64,000 nucleotides of DNA, from the NCBI RefSeq assembly GCF_013248995.1, contig NZ_JABRPK010000006.1, positions 1 to 64,000 on the forward strand, read 5' to 3'. The position numbers were made by a program, and so were the translations under genes. Source of the DNA: Frigoribacterium sp. VKM Ac-2836. GTDB taxonomy: Bacteria; Actinomycetota; Actinomycetes; Actinomycetales; Microbacteriaceae. Shown piece by piece: positions 50,368 through 59,340 of this stretch. A model generated the notes under the pieces. That model had not been told where the DNA came from and searched no databases. It was given only the letters and a program-made list of their open reading frames with translations. Numbering within the stretch: position 1 is the stretch's first letter; the number at the start of each line of letters is the position of its first letter.

Positions 50368-52353
50368 TCAGCGGGTGCGCTCGCGCTGATGCGCCAGCGC
50401 CTCGAGCTGCTCGTTGTACGCCCTCAGCTCGGCGTCGTCGTCGCGCTCGGCCTGGCGGTCCTTCCGGACGGCCTCGCGGCCGTCGCTGCGGCTCCACATG
50501 ATGGCCACGGCGATGGCCATGACGATCGTCGGGATCTCGCCGACGCTCCAGGCGATGCCGCCGGCGACGTACTGGTCCTCCATGGGGGTCGGCCCCCACG
50601 TGCGACCCATGGCGCCGTACCAGTCGGCGAGGAAGAGCCCGGTGGCACTCATGATGCCCAGGCCGAAGAACGCGTGGAACGCCATGGTCCCCAGCAGCAC
50701 GACGAGGCGGGCGGGGTAGGGGAGTCGACCCTTGACGGGGTCGATGCCGATCATCGACTGCACGAAGAGGTAGCCGGTGATCAGGAAGTGCACGATCATC
50801 CAGTAGTGGCCGATGTGCGTGGTCGTCGCCCAGCTGAACAACGGCGTGTAGTAGAACGCCCACAACGAGCCCGCGAACAGCACCGCCGAGATGATCGGGT
50901 TGCTGACGAAGGTCGCGAACCGGGAGTGCACGAGGATCATGATCCACTCGCGGCCGCCGCGGGTCCCGTCCTTGCGCTTCGTGATGGTGCGCAAGGCGAG
51001 CGTCACGGGCGCACCCGGCACGAGCAGCACGGGGACGAGCATGCCCAGCGCCATGTGCGCGAGCATGTGGGTGCTGAAGAGGTACTCCTCGTAGACGTTC
51101 GGGGCGCCACAGGTGATGTAGAACAGCACGACGAGGCCGGCCACCCACGAGACGGTGCGCCCGATCGGCCAGCGGTCGCCGCGGCGGTGCAGGCGGACGA
51201 CGCCGGCCAGGTAGAAGAAGACGCCGAAGGCGCAGAGCAGCCCCCAGAGCAGGTCGACGTTCCACTCGGTGAGGTAGCGCAGGGGCGTCAGCTCGGGCGG
51301 CAGCGCCTCTTCGGTGAGGATGACCGCCGGCGTGGGGTCGGCGAGATCGGTCGCGGCGATCTGTTCGACCGGGGTGGCCGTCCGGGCCAGGGCCGCCGCG
51401 ACGCCCGAGGCGAGACCCATGAACGCGAGCTCGGCGGTGACGAACCACCAGAAGAGCTTCGTCGTCGCCTTGGGGTGCGTCGCCAGGCGGTCCACGAGCC
51501 ACCGCCGCTGCACGACGCCGAACAGACCCAGCGCCACGAGGGCGAACGTCTTGACCAGCACGAGGACGCCGTAACCCGACGTCAGGGCCGACCAGTCGCC
51601 GATGCGGATGGCGGCGCTTCCGACGCCCGAGACCGCGACGACCACGAAGCAGACGATGGCCACGCTCGAGTAGCGCGCCAGCACGATCGCCAGCCGCCCG
51701 CTCGAGAGGTGGCCGCGGAGCAGCACGATGGCGAGCAGGCCACCGAGCCAGACCGAGGCCCCCACCAGGTGCAGGGCGAGGTCGGTGACGGCGGCGTCGT
51801 GCCCACTCGTGCCGGCCGCGTGGCCCTGCTCGGCGATGGGGATGAGCCCGCCCGCGGCGAGCACGGTCACGGCGACGACCAACCAGATGTTGCGGACGAC
51901 GAAGCACAGCACCGTGACCGTCGCCGCGATCAGGGTCGTGATGAGCCAGGCGGTCCCGAGCTCGGTGTCCGTCAGGAAGAACGCGAGCGTCCGTCCGAAC
52001 TGGTCGTCGAAGGTGACCGGCACGTTGGCCACGCTGAGGAAGGTGAAGAACGCGGTGACGGCCGAGGCGACGGCCCAGAAGCCCGCGGCGGCGGCCGCGA
52101 CGTCCAGGGCGCGGTCGTATTCGGCTTCGCGTCGGGTGAGGGCGAAGCAGGTCAGGAAGAGCGTGCCGATGGTGAGAGCCGCACCGATGTTGCCGAGCAT
52201 CTTGGCCATCGGTAGGCCGTAGCGCACGACCTGGCCGGGGTCGACGACGAGGGGCGCGTCGGCCGCCCCGCCGAACGTGAGTGCGGCGAGGAGGGACGCG
52301 AACGCCACCAGCACGAGCAGTGCGGGCGCCGTGGTTCGGGCGAGTCTGGGCAT
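50368..52353 (-). CDS. CopD-CtaG fusion: copper uptake / cytochrome oxidase assembly membrane protein
   Basis: 661 residues, about 15 TM helices. N-terminal part (about 60-320) resembles CopD (HDAAVTDLALHLVGASVWLGGLLA); C-terminal part (about 370-620) is a CtaG/caa3-assembly domain (MLAHMALGMLVPVLLVPGAPVTL, FYYTPLFSWATTTHIGHYWMIVHFLITGYLFV, AFHAFFGLGIM). Likely supplies copper to cytochrome oxidase or handles copper in the envelope. Leaderless by TACCCT 8 nt upstream. Confidence 0.85.
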   Translation of the reverse strand: MPRLARTTAPALLVLVAFASLLAALTFGGAADAPLVVDPGQVVRYGLPMAKMLGNIGAALTIGTLFLTCFALTRREAEYDRALDVAAAAAGFWAVASAVTAFFTFLSVANVPVTFDDQFGRTLAFFLTDTELGTAWLITTLIAATVTVLCFVVRNIWLVVAVTVLAAGGLIPIAEQGHAAGTSGHDAAVTDLALHLVGASVWLGGLLAIVLLRGHLSSGRLAIVLARYSSVAIVCFVVVAVSGVGSAAIRIGDWSALTSGYGVLVLVKTFALVALGLFGVVQRRWLVDRLATHPKATTKLFWWFVTAELAFMGLASGVAAALARTATPVEQIAATDLADPTPAVILTEEALPPELTPLRYLTEWNVDLLWGLLCAFGVFFYLAGVVRLHRRGDRWPIGRTVSWVAGLVVLFYITCGAPNVYEEYLFSTHMLAHMALGMLVPVLLVPGAPVTLALRTITKRKDGTRGGREWIMILVHSRFATFVSNPIISAVLFAGSLWAFYYTPLFSWATTTHIGHYWMIVHFLITGYLFVQSMIGIDPVKGRLPYPARLVVLLGTMAFHAFFGLGIMSATGLFLADWYGAMGRTWGPTPMEDQYVAGGIAWSVGEIPTIVMAIAVAIMWSRSDGREAVRKDRQAERDDDAELRAYNEQLEALAHQRERTR

Positions 52354-52361
52354 CGTCTACC

Positions 52362-52367
52362 AGGGTA
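52362..52367 (-). promoter_or_regulatory. Leaderless-type -10 (TACCCT)
   Basis: On the minus strand, 8 nt before the ATG at 52353. Confidence 0.5.
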
Positions 52368-52432
52368 AGTCGGATCACCTGGTGAACAGGCGGGGGTGCA
52401 GGACGTCGCTCGACGTCGAGTGATCAGAACGA

Positions 52433-52473
52433 GAGAAGGGGCGGGACGACCGATGGTCGTCACGCCCCTTCTC
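52433..52473. terminator. Terminator after the HU gene
   Basis: Stem GAGAAGGGGCG with CGCCCCTTCTC, plus inner GACGACC/GGTCGTC around GAT: 18 pairs with one mismatch. It lies 22 bp past the HU stop on the minus strand. Confidence 0.8.
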
Positions 52474-52494
52474 GGGTGCTCGTGAGAGCGAGGA

Positions 52495-52782
52495 CTACTT
52501 GACGGCAGCCTTGAGCTTGCTGCCGGCGCTGACCTTGACGCTGTCGCTGGCGGCGATCTCGAGGGCCTCACCCGTCTGGGGGTTGCGGCCGGTGCGAGCG
52601 GCGCGGTGCGTCTTCTCGAAGGCGATCCACCCGGGGATGGTGACCTTCGTGCCGTCGGCGACCGACTTCGAGACGACGGAGAAGAACGCGTCGACGACGC
52701 CGCTGACGGCGGCCTGGCTCTGGCCGGACTCGGATGCGACAGCTGCGACGAGCTCGGTACGGTTCAGTGACTTGTCAGCCAT
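52495..52782 (-). CDS. hup: HU-family nucleoid protein
   Basis: 95 residues. Typical HU: MADKSLNRTELVAAVASESGQSQAAVSG helices, then the beta arms TIPGWIAFEKTHRAARTGRNPQTGEALEIAASDSVKVSAGSKLKAAVK with the minor-groove PQTGE region. No Lys/Ala-rich tail, so not the HupB-long form of mycobacteria. Start ATG at 52780-52782 with AGGAGGACAT upstream. Followed by a strong terminator. Confidence 0.93.
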   Translation of the reverse strand: MADKSLNRTELVAAVASESGQSQAAVSGVVDAFFSVVSKSVADGTKVTIPGWIAFEKTHRAARTGRNPQTGEALEIAASDSVKVSAGSKLKAAVK

Positions 52783-52887
52783 ATAAATGTCCTCCTCGGA
52801 CTTCGTTCGGTATGACGAGACACGGCGTTCACCATGCCTGCGCGGTCGAGACCAGAGAGCCGAGGGCCCTGTGGAACCGGTTGAAAC

Positions 52888-53193
52888 CTACCAGGAAGAC
52901 TTCGTGATGCCCGGCAACTCGCCCCGGTGGGCCATGTCGCGGAACCGCACGCGGCTGATGCCGTAGGCCTTGAGGTGACCACGGGGGCGGCCGTCGACCG
53001 AGTCGCGGTTGCGGAGGCGGACCGGCGACGCGTTGCGCGGCAGCTTCTGCAGACCCAGGCGAGCGGCCTCACGGCTCTCGTCGGAACCGTTCGGGTCGAT
53101 CAGGGCCTTCTTCAGCTCGAGACGCTTCTCGGCGTAGCGGGCCACGATCTCGGCGCGCTGGTTGTTCTTGGCGATCATGCTCTTCTTGGCCAT
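52888..53193 (-). CDS. rpsN: 30S ribosomal protein S14 (zinc-free form)
   Basis: 101 residues: [13 protein letters not shown] start and [22 protein letters not shown] end are diagnostic. The 101-residue type lacks the CxxC zinc pair of the short form, so it needs no zinc. Third gene of rpmB-rpmG-rpsN, 3 nt after the rpmG stop. GAGGAGCGC, which also codes the rpmG end, serves as its ribosome binding site. Confidence 0.95.
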   Translation of the reverse strand: MAKKSMIAKNNQRAEIVARYAEKRLELKKALIDPNGSDESREAARLGLQKLPRNASPVRLRNRDSVDGRPRGHLKAYGISRVRFRDMAHRGELPGITKSSW

Positions 53194-53195
53194 TT

Positions 53196-53363
53196 TTAGC
53201 GCTCCTCGCGGAATTCGACGTGCTTGCGAATCACCGGGTCGTACTTCTTCAGCACGAGACGGTCGGGGTTGTTGCGACGGTTCTTCTTGGTCACGTACGT
53301 GAAACCGGTGCCCGCCGTCGAGCGGAGCTTGATGATGGGACGAACGTCCTGCTGACGAGCCAT
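53196..53363 (-). CDS. rpmG: 50S ribosomal protein L33 (Cys-less form)
   Basis: 55 residues: [44 protein letters not shown]. No Cys, so it is the zinc-independent form. It overlaps the rpmB stop (TAATG). Too short to stand out by length alone. Confidence 0.93.
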   Translation of the reverse strand: MARQQDVRPIIKLRSTAGTGFTYVTKKNRRNNPDRLVLKKYDPVIRKHVEFREER

Positions 53364-53599
53364 TAGATCTTCTCCCCACGAGCGAGCAGGTCCTTGACGA
53401 CCGACTCGATACCACGAGCGTCGATGACCTTGATGCCCTTGGCGCTGAGCTGCAGCGTCACGTTACGACGAAGCGACGGCACGTAGTACGTCTTCTTCTG
53501 GATGTTCGGGTCGAAACGACGCTTGGTGCGTCGGTGCGAGTGCGAGATGTTGTGCCCGAAGCCGGGAACGGCTCCAGTCACCTGGCAGGTTGCTGCCAT
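53363..53599 (-). CDS. rpmB: 50S ribosomal protein L28
   Basis: 78 residues: [25 protein letters not shown] and [27 protein letters not shown] single Cys, hence no zinc site. First gene of the rpmB-rpmG-rpsN unit. GGAGGAAAACC gives a strong start. A short hairpin (53620-53639, CGAA loop) lies in the leader. I saw no Zur box in front of it. Confidence 0.95.
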   Translation of the reverse strand: MAATCQVTGAVPGFGHNISHSHRRTKRRFDPNIQKKTYYVPSLRRNVTLQLSAKGIKVIDARGIESVVKDLLARGEKI

Positions 53600-53852
53600 G
53601 GTTTTCCTCCGTAGATACCGTGAGGGCCGAAGCCCTCACCCAAGGTCACTTGTCGGCGCGCCGGTCCCCCTGCCCGATCGTCGGATCGGGCGATGGTGCC
53701 GGGGGGCGGTGCACATGGGCGCAGAGAGCGCCCAACCAAAGGGAGAGCTTACGCGACACGCCCGGAGCGACGCAACCCGCGCCTGCGGGGCCCTCGCGAC
53801 GTCGGGCCGAGGCGCCGCGGGGCCGTGGCGACCGGTGTCGAGGAGGCGCGGC

Positions 53853-54269
53853 TCAGTGGGACGCGGAGGCCTCGGCGGCCTCACGGGCCTCGGCCGTGCA
53901 CGCGGGGCACAGGCCGAACACGTCGACGACGTGCTGCGCCTCGGTGAACCCGTGCGTCGCGGCGACGTGATGGGCCCAGGTCTCGACCTCGTCGGCCTCG
54001 ATCTCGACCGTGGTGCCGCAGTTCCGGCAGATCAGGTGGTGGTGGTGCGTGCCCGGGGTGCAGGCGCGGTAGAGGCTCTCGCCCTCTTGCTGCAGCGAGT
54101 CGGCGGAGCCGTCGGCGGCGAGGTCGGCGAGGGCCCGGTAGACCGTGGCCAGGCCGATGCCGGTCTCGCGCAGGTGGGCGTGCAGCGCCTGGGCGCTGAC
54201 GAACCCCTCGCTCGTGCCGAGTGCTTCTCGCACGGCCTCGCGTTGCCACGTGTTGCGTCGGACCACCAC
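53853..54269 (-). CDS. zur: Fur-family regulator, zinc type (Zur)
   Basis: 138 residues. N-terminal winged helix (FVSAQALHAHLRETGIGLATVYRALADL), the metal-sensor HHHH cluster GTHHHHLICRNCGTTVEIE with one CxxC pair, and a second CPAC pair near the end, the structural zinc. Position next to znuABC and the operator at 57022 support Zur. GTG start with AGGA upstream. It lies 3' of znuB on the same strand, 19 bp apart. Confidence 0.87.
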   Translation of the reverse strand: MVVRRNTWQREAVREALGTSEGFVSAQALHAHLRETGIGLATVYRALADLAADGSADSLQQEGESLYRACTPGTHHHHLICRNCGTTVEIEADEVETWAHHVAATHGFTEAQHVVDVFGLCPACTAEAREAAEASASH

Positions 54270-54288
54270 GTCGTCCTGCCTCTCTGTG

Positions 54289-55179
54289 TCAGACCCCGGT
54301 CGGGGCCAAGGGTACCCGTGGCCTCCTGCGTGGCCTCCCGGCGGCGGTCGTGCGCCGCCAGCTGACGAGGCGGCAGACGAGCCAGATCGCGAACGAGATC
54401 GTGGTGACGTAGGGGCTGATCGGCAGGCCGCCGCCGAGGGCGAGCAGGATGCCGCCGACGACCGAGACGACGGCGAACGTCACGCTCAGCACGGGCACGA
54501 GCCGTGGGTTCACGGTGAGTCGCAACGCGGCCGCCGCGGGCGTCACGAGCAGCGAGAGCACGAGCAGCGCGCCGATGATCTGGACCGACACCGCGACCGA
54601 CAGGCCGAGCACCAGCATGAACACGATGCCGAGGGTGCGGACGGGCACGCCGGCCGCCGCGGCGACGTCGGGGTCGACGCTGGCGAAGGTCAGGGGTCGC
54701 CAGATGACGACCAGCGTGACGATCACGACGGCGGAGATGGCGATCAGCCAGCCCAGCTGCGGGTTGTCGACCGACACGATCTGACCGGTCAGCAACCCGA
54801 ACTTGTTGGCCGACCGTCCCCGGTAGAGCGCCAGGAAGAGGATGCCGAGACCCAGGCCGAACGGCATGAGCACCGCGATGATCGAGTTGCGTTCGCGGGC
54901 CCGGGTGCCGAGCAGACCGATCAGCAGGGCGGCGATCAGGCTGCCGACGAGCGACCCGCTGACGACGTTGACGCCGAGCAGCAGGGCGGCCGCGGCGCCC
55001 GCGAACGAGAGCTCGCTGATGCCGTGCACCGCGAAGGGCATGTTGCGGGTGATGACGAACGGGCCGATCAGTCCACCGACGAGGCCGAGCACGGCGCCGG
55101 CGATGACGCTGTTGCGCACGAGCACGAGCAATTCGCCGAAGTCCTGGAAGCTGAACAGCTGCGACCACAGGTCGGTCAT
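54289..55179 (-). CDS. znuB: Zinc ABC transporter permease
   Basis: 296 residues with about eight TM helices and the ABC-3 family pattern (VGGLIGPFVITRNMPFAVHGISELSFAGAAAALLLG, GALLVLSLLVTPAAAA). Part of znuA-znuC-znuB; start overlaps the znuC stop (ATGA). Imports Zn, possibly Mn. Confidence 0.9.
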   Translation of the reverse strand: MTDLWSQLFSFQDFGELLVLVRNSVIAGAVLGLVGGLIGPFVITRNMPFAVHGISELSFAGAAAALLLGVNVVSGSLVGSLIAALLIGLLGTRARERNSIIAVLMPFGLGLGILFLALYRGRSANKFGLLTGQIVSVDNPQLGWLIAISAVVIVTLVVIWRPLTFASVDPDVAAAAGVPVRTLGIVFMLVLGLSVAVSVQIIGALLVLSLLVTPAAAALRLTVNPRLVPVLSVTFAVVSVVGGILLALGGGLPISPYVTTISFAIWLVCRLVSWRRTTAAGRPRRRPRVPLAPTGV

Positions 55180-56057
55180 CGGACGAGCCCTTCGTCGCCC
55201 GGGTGCTCGTCGACGTGGTGGTCGTGCCCGTCGTGGCTGCCGACGATCACGACGCGGCCCATGGTGCGGATCACGTCGACCGGGGTGCCGTAGAGGTCGC
55301 TCAGCACGTCGGCACGGAGCACCTCGTCGGGTGTGCCGATGCGGAACCGGCCGCCGGCGAGGTAGAGCACCCGGTCGACGACGTCCAGGATCGGGTTGAC
55401 GTCGTGGGTGACGAACACGACCGCAGCGTTGCGTGCGCGCCGCTGCTCGTCGATCAGGCGCGTGACCTCGCGCTGGTGGCGCAGGTCGAGCGAGATGAGG
55501 GGCTCGTCACAGAGCAGCAGGGCCGGTTCGGCCGCGAGGGCCTGGCCGACCCGGGTGCGCTGCTGCTCGCCGCCGCTGAGGCTCGCGACCGGCGAGCTCG
55601 CGAACGACGTCGCGCCGACCTCTCGGACCAGGGTGTCGATGCGGGCGCGCTCGGCGGGTGACTCGCGGCGCGGCCCCCAACGGTGACCGGTGACGCCGAG
55701 CGCGATCATGTCGCGGGCGCGCAGGGGAGTGCCCGATTCCATCAGTCGTTGCTGCGGCACGTAGCCGATGCGCCGGTGGCCGCGCCCCACCGGCCGGCCG
55801 AGGAACTCGATGCTCCCGTCGGTCAGCTGTTGCTGCCCGAGGATCGTCCGCAGCATCGTCGTCTTGCCCGCGCCGTTGGGGCCCAGGACGGCCACGAACT
55901 CACCCGGCCGCACGTCGAGGTCGAGCCCCGACCAGAGCGTCCGGGCGCCGAACGAGACGCCCGCGCCGCGCAGGCGCAGCACGGCGTCGCCGCCGCCACC
56001 GGCCGAGGAGGCGCGGGTGGCGGCGGCGACGGAGGTCGCGCCGGAGGGGTCGGTCAC
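55176..56057 (-). CDS. znuC: Zinc ABC transporter ATP-binding protein
   Basis: 293 residues. Walker A LGPNGAGKTT, signature LSGGEQQR, Walker B LLCDEPLISLD, switch His in THDVN. N-terminal extension of about 40 residues includes a Gly-rich linker where RASSAGG is encoded by a GGAGGCGCG copy (56007); the C terminus is His-rich (HDGHDHHVDEH), a zinc-linked feature. Start GTG overlaps the znuA stop (GTGA). Confidence 0.9.
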   Translation of the reverse strand: MTDPSGATSVAAATRASSAGGGGDAVLRLRGAGVSFGARTLWSGLDLDVRPGEFVAVLGPNGAGKTTMLRTILGQQQLTDGSIEFLGRPVGRGHRRIGYVPQQRLMESGTPLRARDMIALGVTGHRWGPRRESPAERARIDTLVREVGATSFASSPVASLSGGEQQRTRVGQALAAEPALLLCDEPLISLDLRHQREVTRLIDEQRRARNAAVVFVTHDVNPILDVVDRVLYLAGGRFRIGTPDEVLRADVLSDLYGTPVDVIRTMGRVVIVGSHDGHDHHVDEHPGDEGLVR

Positions 56058-57001
56058 CGGCCGAGTGCCTCCGAGATCGCGTCGATGTTGCTCTGTTGCC
56101 ATGACACGTAGTCTTCCCCCTCGGGCAGCAGCTCGGTGACCGGCACGATGGCGACGCCCGCGTCGGTCGCGGCCTTCTCGACCTGCTCGGTCTCGGGGCT
56201 CGAGGTCTGCTCGTTGTAGGCGAGCAGGTCGACCTGACCGTCGGTGAACAGCTTCAGGGTCTCGTTGAGCACGGCGGGCGAGACGTCGTCGCCCTCCTCG
56301 ATCGCCTCGGCGAACGCCTCGGGCGTCACGTTGACGAGACCCATCGCGTCGAACAGGTAGCCGGGCACGGGCTCGGTGTAGGCGACCGATTCGCCGTCGT
56401 GGGCCGTCTTGATCGACGCGGCCTGCGCCTCCAGGTCGGCGACCTTCTCGCCGAACGCCTCGGCGTTCGCGGTGAAGGTGTCGGCGTTCGCCGTGTCGAC
56501 GCGGCCGAACTCGTCGGCCATGGCGGTGGCGAGCTTCGCCATGCTCGGGAGGCTGTAGAAGACGTGCTCGTTGAACGCAGCGTGGTCGTGGTCGGCGTGG
56601 TCGTCGTGCCCGGCCTCGGGGTCGAGGCCCGAGACGTCGACGGCGTTCACGACCGTGGCGTCGGTGCCGCTCGCGTCGACCATCGTGTCGACGAACGAGT
56701 CGTAGCCACCGCCGTTCTCGACGATCACGTCGGCCTTCGAGACGGCCAGCTGCGTGCGGGCGTCGGCTTCGTACGAGTGCGGGTCCTGAGAGGGATCGCT
56801 GATGATGCTCGTGACGTCGACGAGGTCCCCGCCGACGGTCTCGGCGATGTCGCCGTAGACGTTGGTCGACGTGACGACCGAGACCGCGCCTCCGTCGGCG
56901 GCCTCGGCCGAACCGGCATCGCTCGACGTCGCGCATCCGCTCAGGACGAGGGCCGCCGCGGCAGGCAGGACGATCAGGGTCGGCAGCGAGCGCATCTTCA
57001 T
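56054..57001 (-). CDS. znuA: Zinc-binding lipoprotein of the ABC transporter
   Basis: 315 residues. Lipobox LVLSGC, SBP_bac_9-type fold: HSYEADARTQLAVSKADVIVENGGGYD and a His-rich loop (GHDDHADHDHAAFNEH) before the second lobe, typical of Zn binding. Outer-face lipoprotein. ATG at 56999-57001 (MKMRSL); a GTG 9 bp upstream is possible. A Zur box sits 21 bp upstream. Confidence 0.92.
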   Translation of the reverse strand: MKMRSLPTLIVLPAAAALVLSGCATSSDAGSAEAADGGAVSVVTSTNVYGDIAETVGGDLVDVTSIISDPSQDPHSYEADARTQLAVSKADVIVENGGGYDSFVDTMVDASGTDATVVNAVDVSGLDPEAGHDDHADHDHAAFNEHVFYSLPSMAKLATAMADEFGRVDTANADTFTANAEAFGEKVADLEAQAASIKTAHDGESVAYTEPVPGYLFDAMGLVNVTPEAFAEAIEEGDDVSPAVLNETLKLFTDGQVDLLAYNEQTSSPETEQVEKAATDAGVAIVPVTELLPEGEDYVSWQQSNIDAISEALGR

Positions 57002-57021
57002 GACCGCCACGCTATTGCTAC

Positions 57022-57036
57022 TGATAATGATTGTCA
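57022..57036. promoter_or_regulatory. Zur box upstream of znuA
   Basis: TGATAATGATTGTCA, close to the actinobacterial Zur consensus (TGAAAATGATTTTCA). It ends 21 bp before the start. The AT-rich site is conspicuous here. Confidence 0.75.
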
Positions 57037-57080
57037 AAACGAGGAGGCGCGCGCCACCCGAGCGCGCCTCCCCCGCTGCG

Positions 57081-57144
57081 CGACACCCCCTGTTCGGCAC
57101 GACACCCCCTGTTCCGAGGGTGTGACGCGGAACAGGGGGTGTCG
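57081..57144. repeat. Tandem-plus-inverted palindromic element
   Basis: CGACACCCCCTGTTC twice in direct repeat (57081-57095, 57100-57114) and once inverted (57129-57144). The 16-bp stem 57100-57115/57129-57144 lies 8 bp past the PTS IIC stop, so it may be a terminator. Confidence 0.65.
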
Positions 57145-57151
57145 AGAGCGC

Positions 57152-58399
57152 TCAGGCCGAGGCGGACTCGCCGACAGCGGCGTCGTCGTCTTCGCGGCCG
57201 GGGGTCTTGAGGTTCCACTTCTTGATCACGAAGCTGAACAAGAAGTAGTAGACGACCGCGTAGCCCAGCCCGATCGGGATCAGCCAGATCGAGTTCTGCG
57301 AGATGTTGAAGTTCAGCACGTAGTCGATCAACCCCGCCGAGAACGTGAACCCGGTGTGGATGTCGAGCGCGTTGACCAGCATCATCGACGTTCCGGTCAG
57401 CACCGCGTGGATGAGGTAGAGCGGCCAGGCGACGAACATGAACGAGAACTCGAGCGGCTCGGTGATGCCCGTGATGAACGCGGTCAGCGCGGTCGACAGC
57501 ATGATGCCGCCGATCAGCTTCTTCTTCTCGGGGCGCGCGTGACGCCAGATCGCGAGGGCCGCCGCGGGCAGGGCGAACATGAAGATCGGGAAGAACCCGG
57601 TCATGAAGACGCCGGCGCTCGGGTCACCGGCGAAGAAGCGGTACAGGTCGCCGCGCACGACCTCGCCGCCTGCGTTGGTGTAGTCACCGACCAGGAACCA
57701 CACGACCGAGTTGAGGATGTGGTGCAGTCCCGTCGGGATCAGAAGTCGGTTGACGACGCCGTAGACCCCGCCGCCGATCACGTCGTTCGAGGCGACGGCC
57801 TGCCCGATGCCGGTGAGCGCGTTGTTGAACAGGGGGTAGATGAACGACATCACGACGCCGACGATCAGACCGGTGACCGCGGTGAGGATCGGCACCATGC
57901 GCCGCCCCGAGAAGAAGCCGAGGAAGTCGGGCAGCTTGGTCCGGTAGAAACGCTGCCAGATCATCGCCGACAGGATGCCCATCACGATGCCGCCGAGTAC
58001 GCCGTAGTTGATCAGCTCGGGGTCGCCCGTCGCGGTCTCGCGACCGGCGAGCACGAGGGGCGACATCGCCTTGAACACCCCGTCGATCACCATGTAGCCG
58101 ACCACGGCCGCCAGGGCGGTCGAGCCGTCGCTCTTCTTGGCCCAGCCGATGGCGATGCCGACCGCGAAGATCAGCGGCAACCAGGTGAAGACGGCCTGGC
58201 CGGCCGCGCCGATCACCGAGGCACCCGTCTCGAAGCCGGGGATCGCGCCGAGCAGGTCGGCCTGCCCGAGCCGCAGCAGGATGCCCGCGGCCGGCAGCAC
58301 GGCGATCGGCAGCATGAGGCTGCGACCGAGGCGCTGCAGCACCGCGAACGCGGCCGAGCCCCTCTTCTTGGTCGGGGCCGACTCGGTCGTCGTCGTCAT
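57152..58399 (-). CDS. PTS EIIC permease (glucose/N-acetylglucosamine type)
   Basis: 415 residues. PTS EIIC of the Glc/GlcNAc family: RSLMLPIAVLPAAGILLRLGQ, GVFMTGFFPIFMFALPAAALAIW and GITEPLEFSFMFVAWPLYLIHAVLTG (catalytic E-P region), about ten helices. B and A domains are separate genes here on the opposite strand. Start ATG at 58397-58399 with GAGAGG upstream. Likely imports GlcNAc or glucose; the GntR/DasR-like operator favours amino sugars. Confidence 0.87.
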   Translation of the reverse strand: MTTTTESAPTKKRGSAAFAVLQRLGRSLMLPIAVLPAAGILLRLGQADLLGAIPGFETGASVIGAAGQAVFTWLPLIFAVGIAIGWAKKSDGSTALAAVVGYMVIDGVFKAMSPLVLAGRETATGDPELINYGVLGGIVMGILSAMIWQRFYRTKLPDFLGFFSGRRMVPILTAVTGLIVGVVMSFIYPLFNNALTGIGQAVASNDVIGGGVYGVVNRLLIPTGLHHILNSVVWFLVGDYTNAGGEVVRGDLYRFFAGDPSAGVFMTGFFPIFMFALPAAALAIWRHARPEKKKLIGGIMLSTALTAFITGITEPLEFSFMFVAWPLYLIHAVLTGTSMMLVNALDIHTGFTFSAGLIDYVLNFNISQNSIWLIPIGLGYAVVYYFLFSFVIKKWNLKTPGREDDDAAVGESASA

Positions 58400-58499
58400 C
58401 AGGTGGTCCTCTCGTCGGTGAGCAGCCGTGGCGCGGGGTGGGTCGTGGGGGTGGGGCGGTGCAGGAGGCGCGGGTCGCGCAGAGCGCGTCCGGTCCTGT

Positions 58500-58514
58500 C
58501 CGGTCATGACCAGT
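58500..58514. promoter_or_regulatory. GntR (DasR-like) operator in the PTS divergent promoter
   Basis: CCGGTCATGACCAGT with GGTCATGACC core at 58502-58511, the reverse complement of the site at 60109-60123 over 14 bp. Resembles the dre element. Confidence 0.75.
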
Positions 58515-58604
58515 GAGTGGTAGTTTCCTCAGACCGGCGGGTGGTGTCAACTAGGACGACACCCGCGTCGCCCCGAGCGACCGACCGATGGAGGAGAACA
58601 GCTC

Positions 58605-58838
58605 ATGTCGAAAGCACAGGCCATGATCGACGGACTCGGCGGCGCCGACAACATCGAAGAGATCGAGGGCTGCATCACGCGCCTCCGCACCGACGTGCGG
58701 GACGTCTCGCTCGTCGACGACGCCGCCCTCAAGGCCGCCGGAGCGACCGCCGTCGTCCACGCCGGTGGCAGTGTCCAGGTGATCGTCGGCACGATCGCCG
58801 ACTCGCTCGCTGAAGACATCAACGACCTGCTGCCGTGA
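58605..58838 (+). CDS. PTS EIIB (glucose family) protein
   Basis: 77 residues, the phospho-Cys domain: IEEIEGCITRLRTDV with Cys23 as phosphoryl acceptor. AGGAGA precedes the ATG. Its stop overlaps the EIIA start (GTGA). Acts between EIIA and EIIC. Confidence 0.92.
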   Translation: MSKAQAMIDGLGGADNIEEIEGCITRLRTDVRDVSLVDDAALKAAGATAVVHAGGSVQVIVGTIADSLAEDINDLLP

Positions 58839-59317
58839 CCACGGTCGTCTCGCCGGTCGCCGGCCGGGTGACGGCGCTCGCCGAGGTGCCCGACGCCGTG
58901 TTCGCCGGGCAGCTCGTGGGCGCGGGTGTCGCGGTCGAGCCGAGCGCGCCTCCTGCCGGTGACGGCGCTGACGCCGGCGCGGGCGCTCGCGTCTTGGTCG
59001 TCTCACCGATCGCGGGCGAAATCGTCAAACTGCACCCGCACGCGTTCGTCGTCGTCGCCGAATCCGGCACGGGTGTGCTCGTGCACGTCGGCATCGACAC
59101 CGTGAAACTCGGCGGCTCGGGCTTCGAACTCGCCGTCGCCGAGGGCGCGACCGTCGCGGCGGGCGACCTCGTCGTCCGCTTCGACCCGGCCGTCGTGGCC
59201 GAGGCGGGCTACTCGGCCGTCGTCCCGGTCGTCGTGCTCGACAGCGCCCCCGACAGCGTCTCGCAGCAGGCCGTCGGCACGACCGTCAACTCGGGGGAGC
59301 CCCTCTTCTACCTCTGA
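58835..59317 (+). CDS. PTS EIIA (glucose family) protein
   Basis: 160 residues, Crr-type. VSPVAGRVTALAEVPDAVFAGQLVGAGVAVEPS and HPHAFVVVAESGTGVLVHVGIDTVKLGG carry the two His (the second in HVGIDT is phosphorylated). SAPPAGDGADAGAG is a GGAGGCGCG-encoded linker loop (58945). GTG start coupled to EIIB. Confidence 0.92.
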   Translation: MTTVVSPVAGRVTALAEVPDAVFAGQLVGAGVAVEPSAPPAGDGADAGAGARVLVVSPIAGEIVKLHPHAFVVVAESGTGVLVHVGIDTVKLGGSGFELAVAEGATVAAGDLVVRFDPAVVAEAGYSAVVPVVVLDSAPDSVSQQAVGTTVNSGEPLFYL

Positions 59318-59340
59318 GGCCGACGCGGCGGGGCCAGGAG

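Noticed and set aside
56399-58516. 700-codon plus-strand frame over znuA and the PTS IIC gene
   Set aside because: Antisense to two well-supported genes; composition alone explains it.
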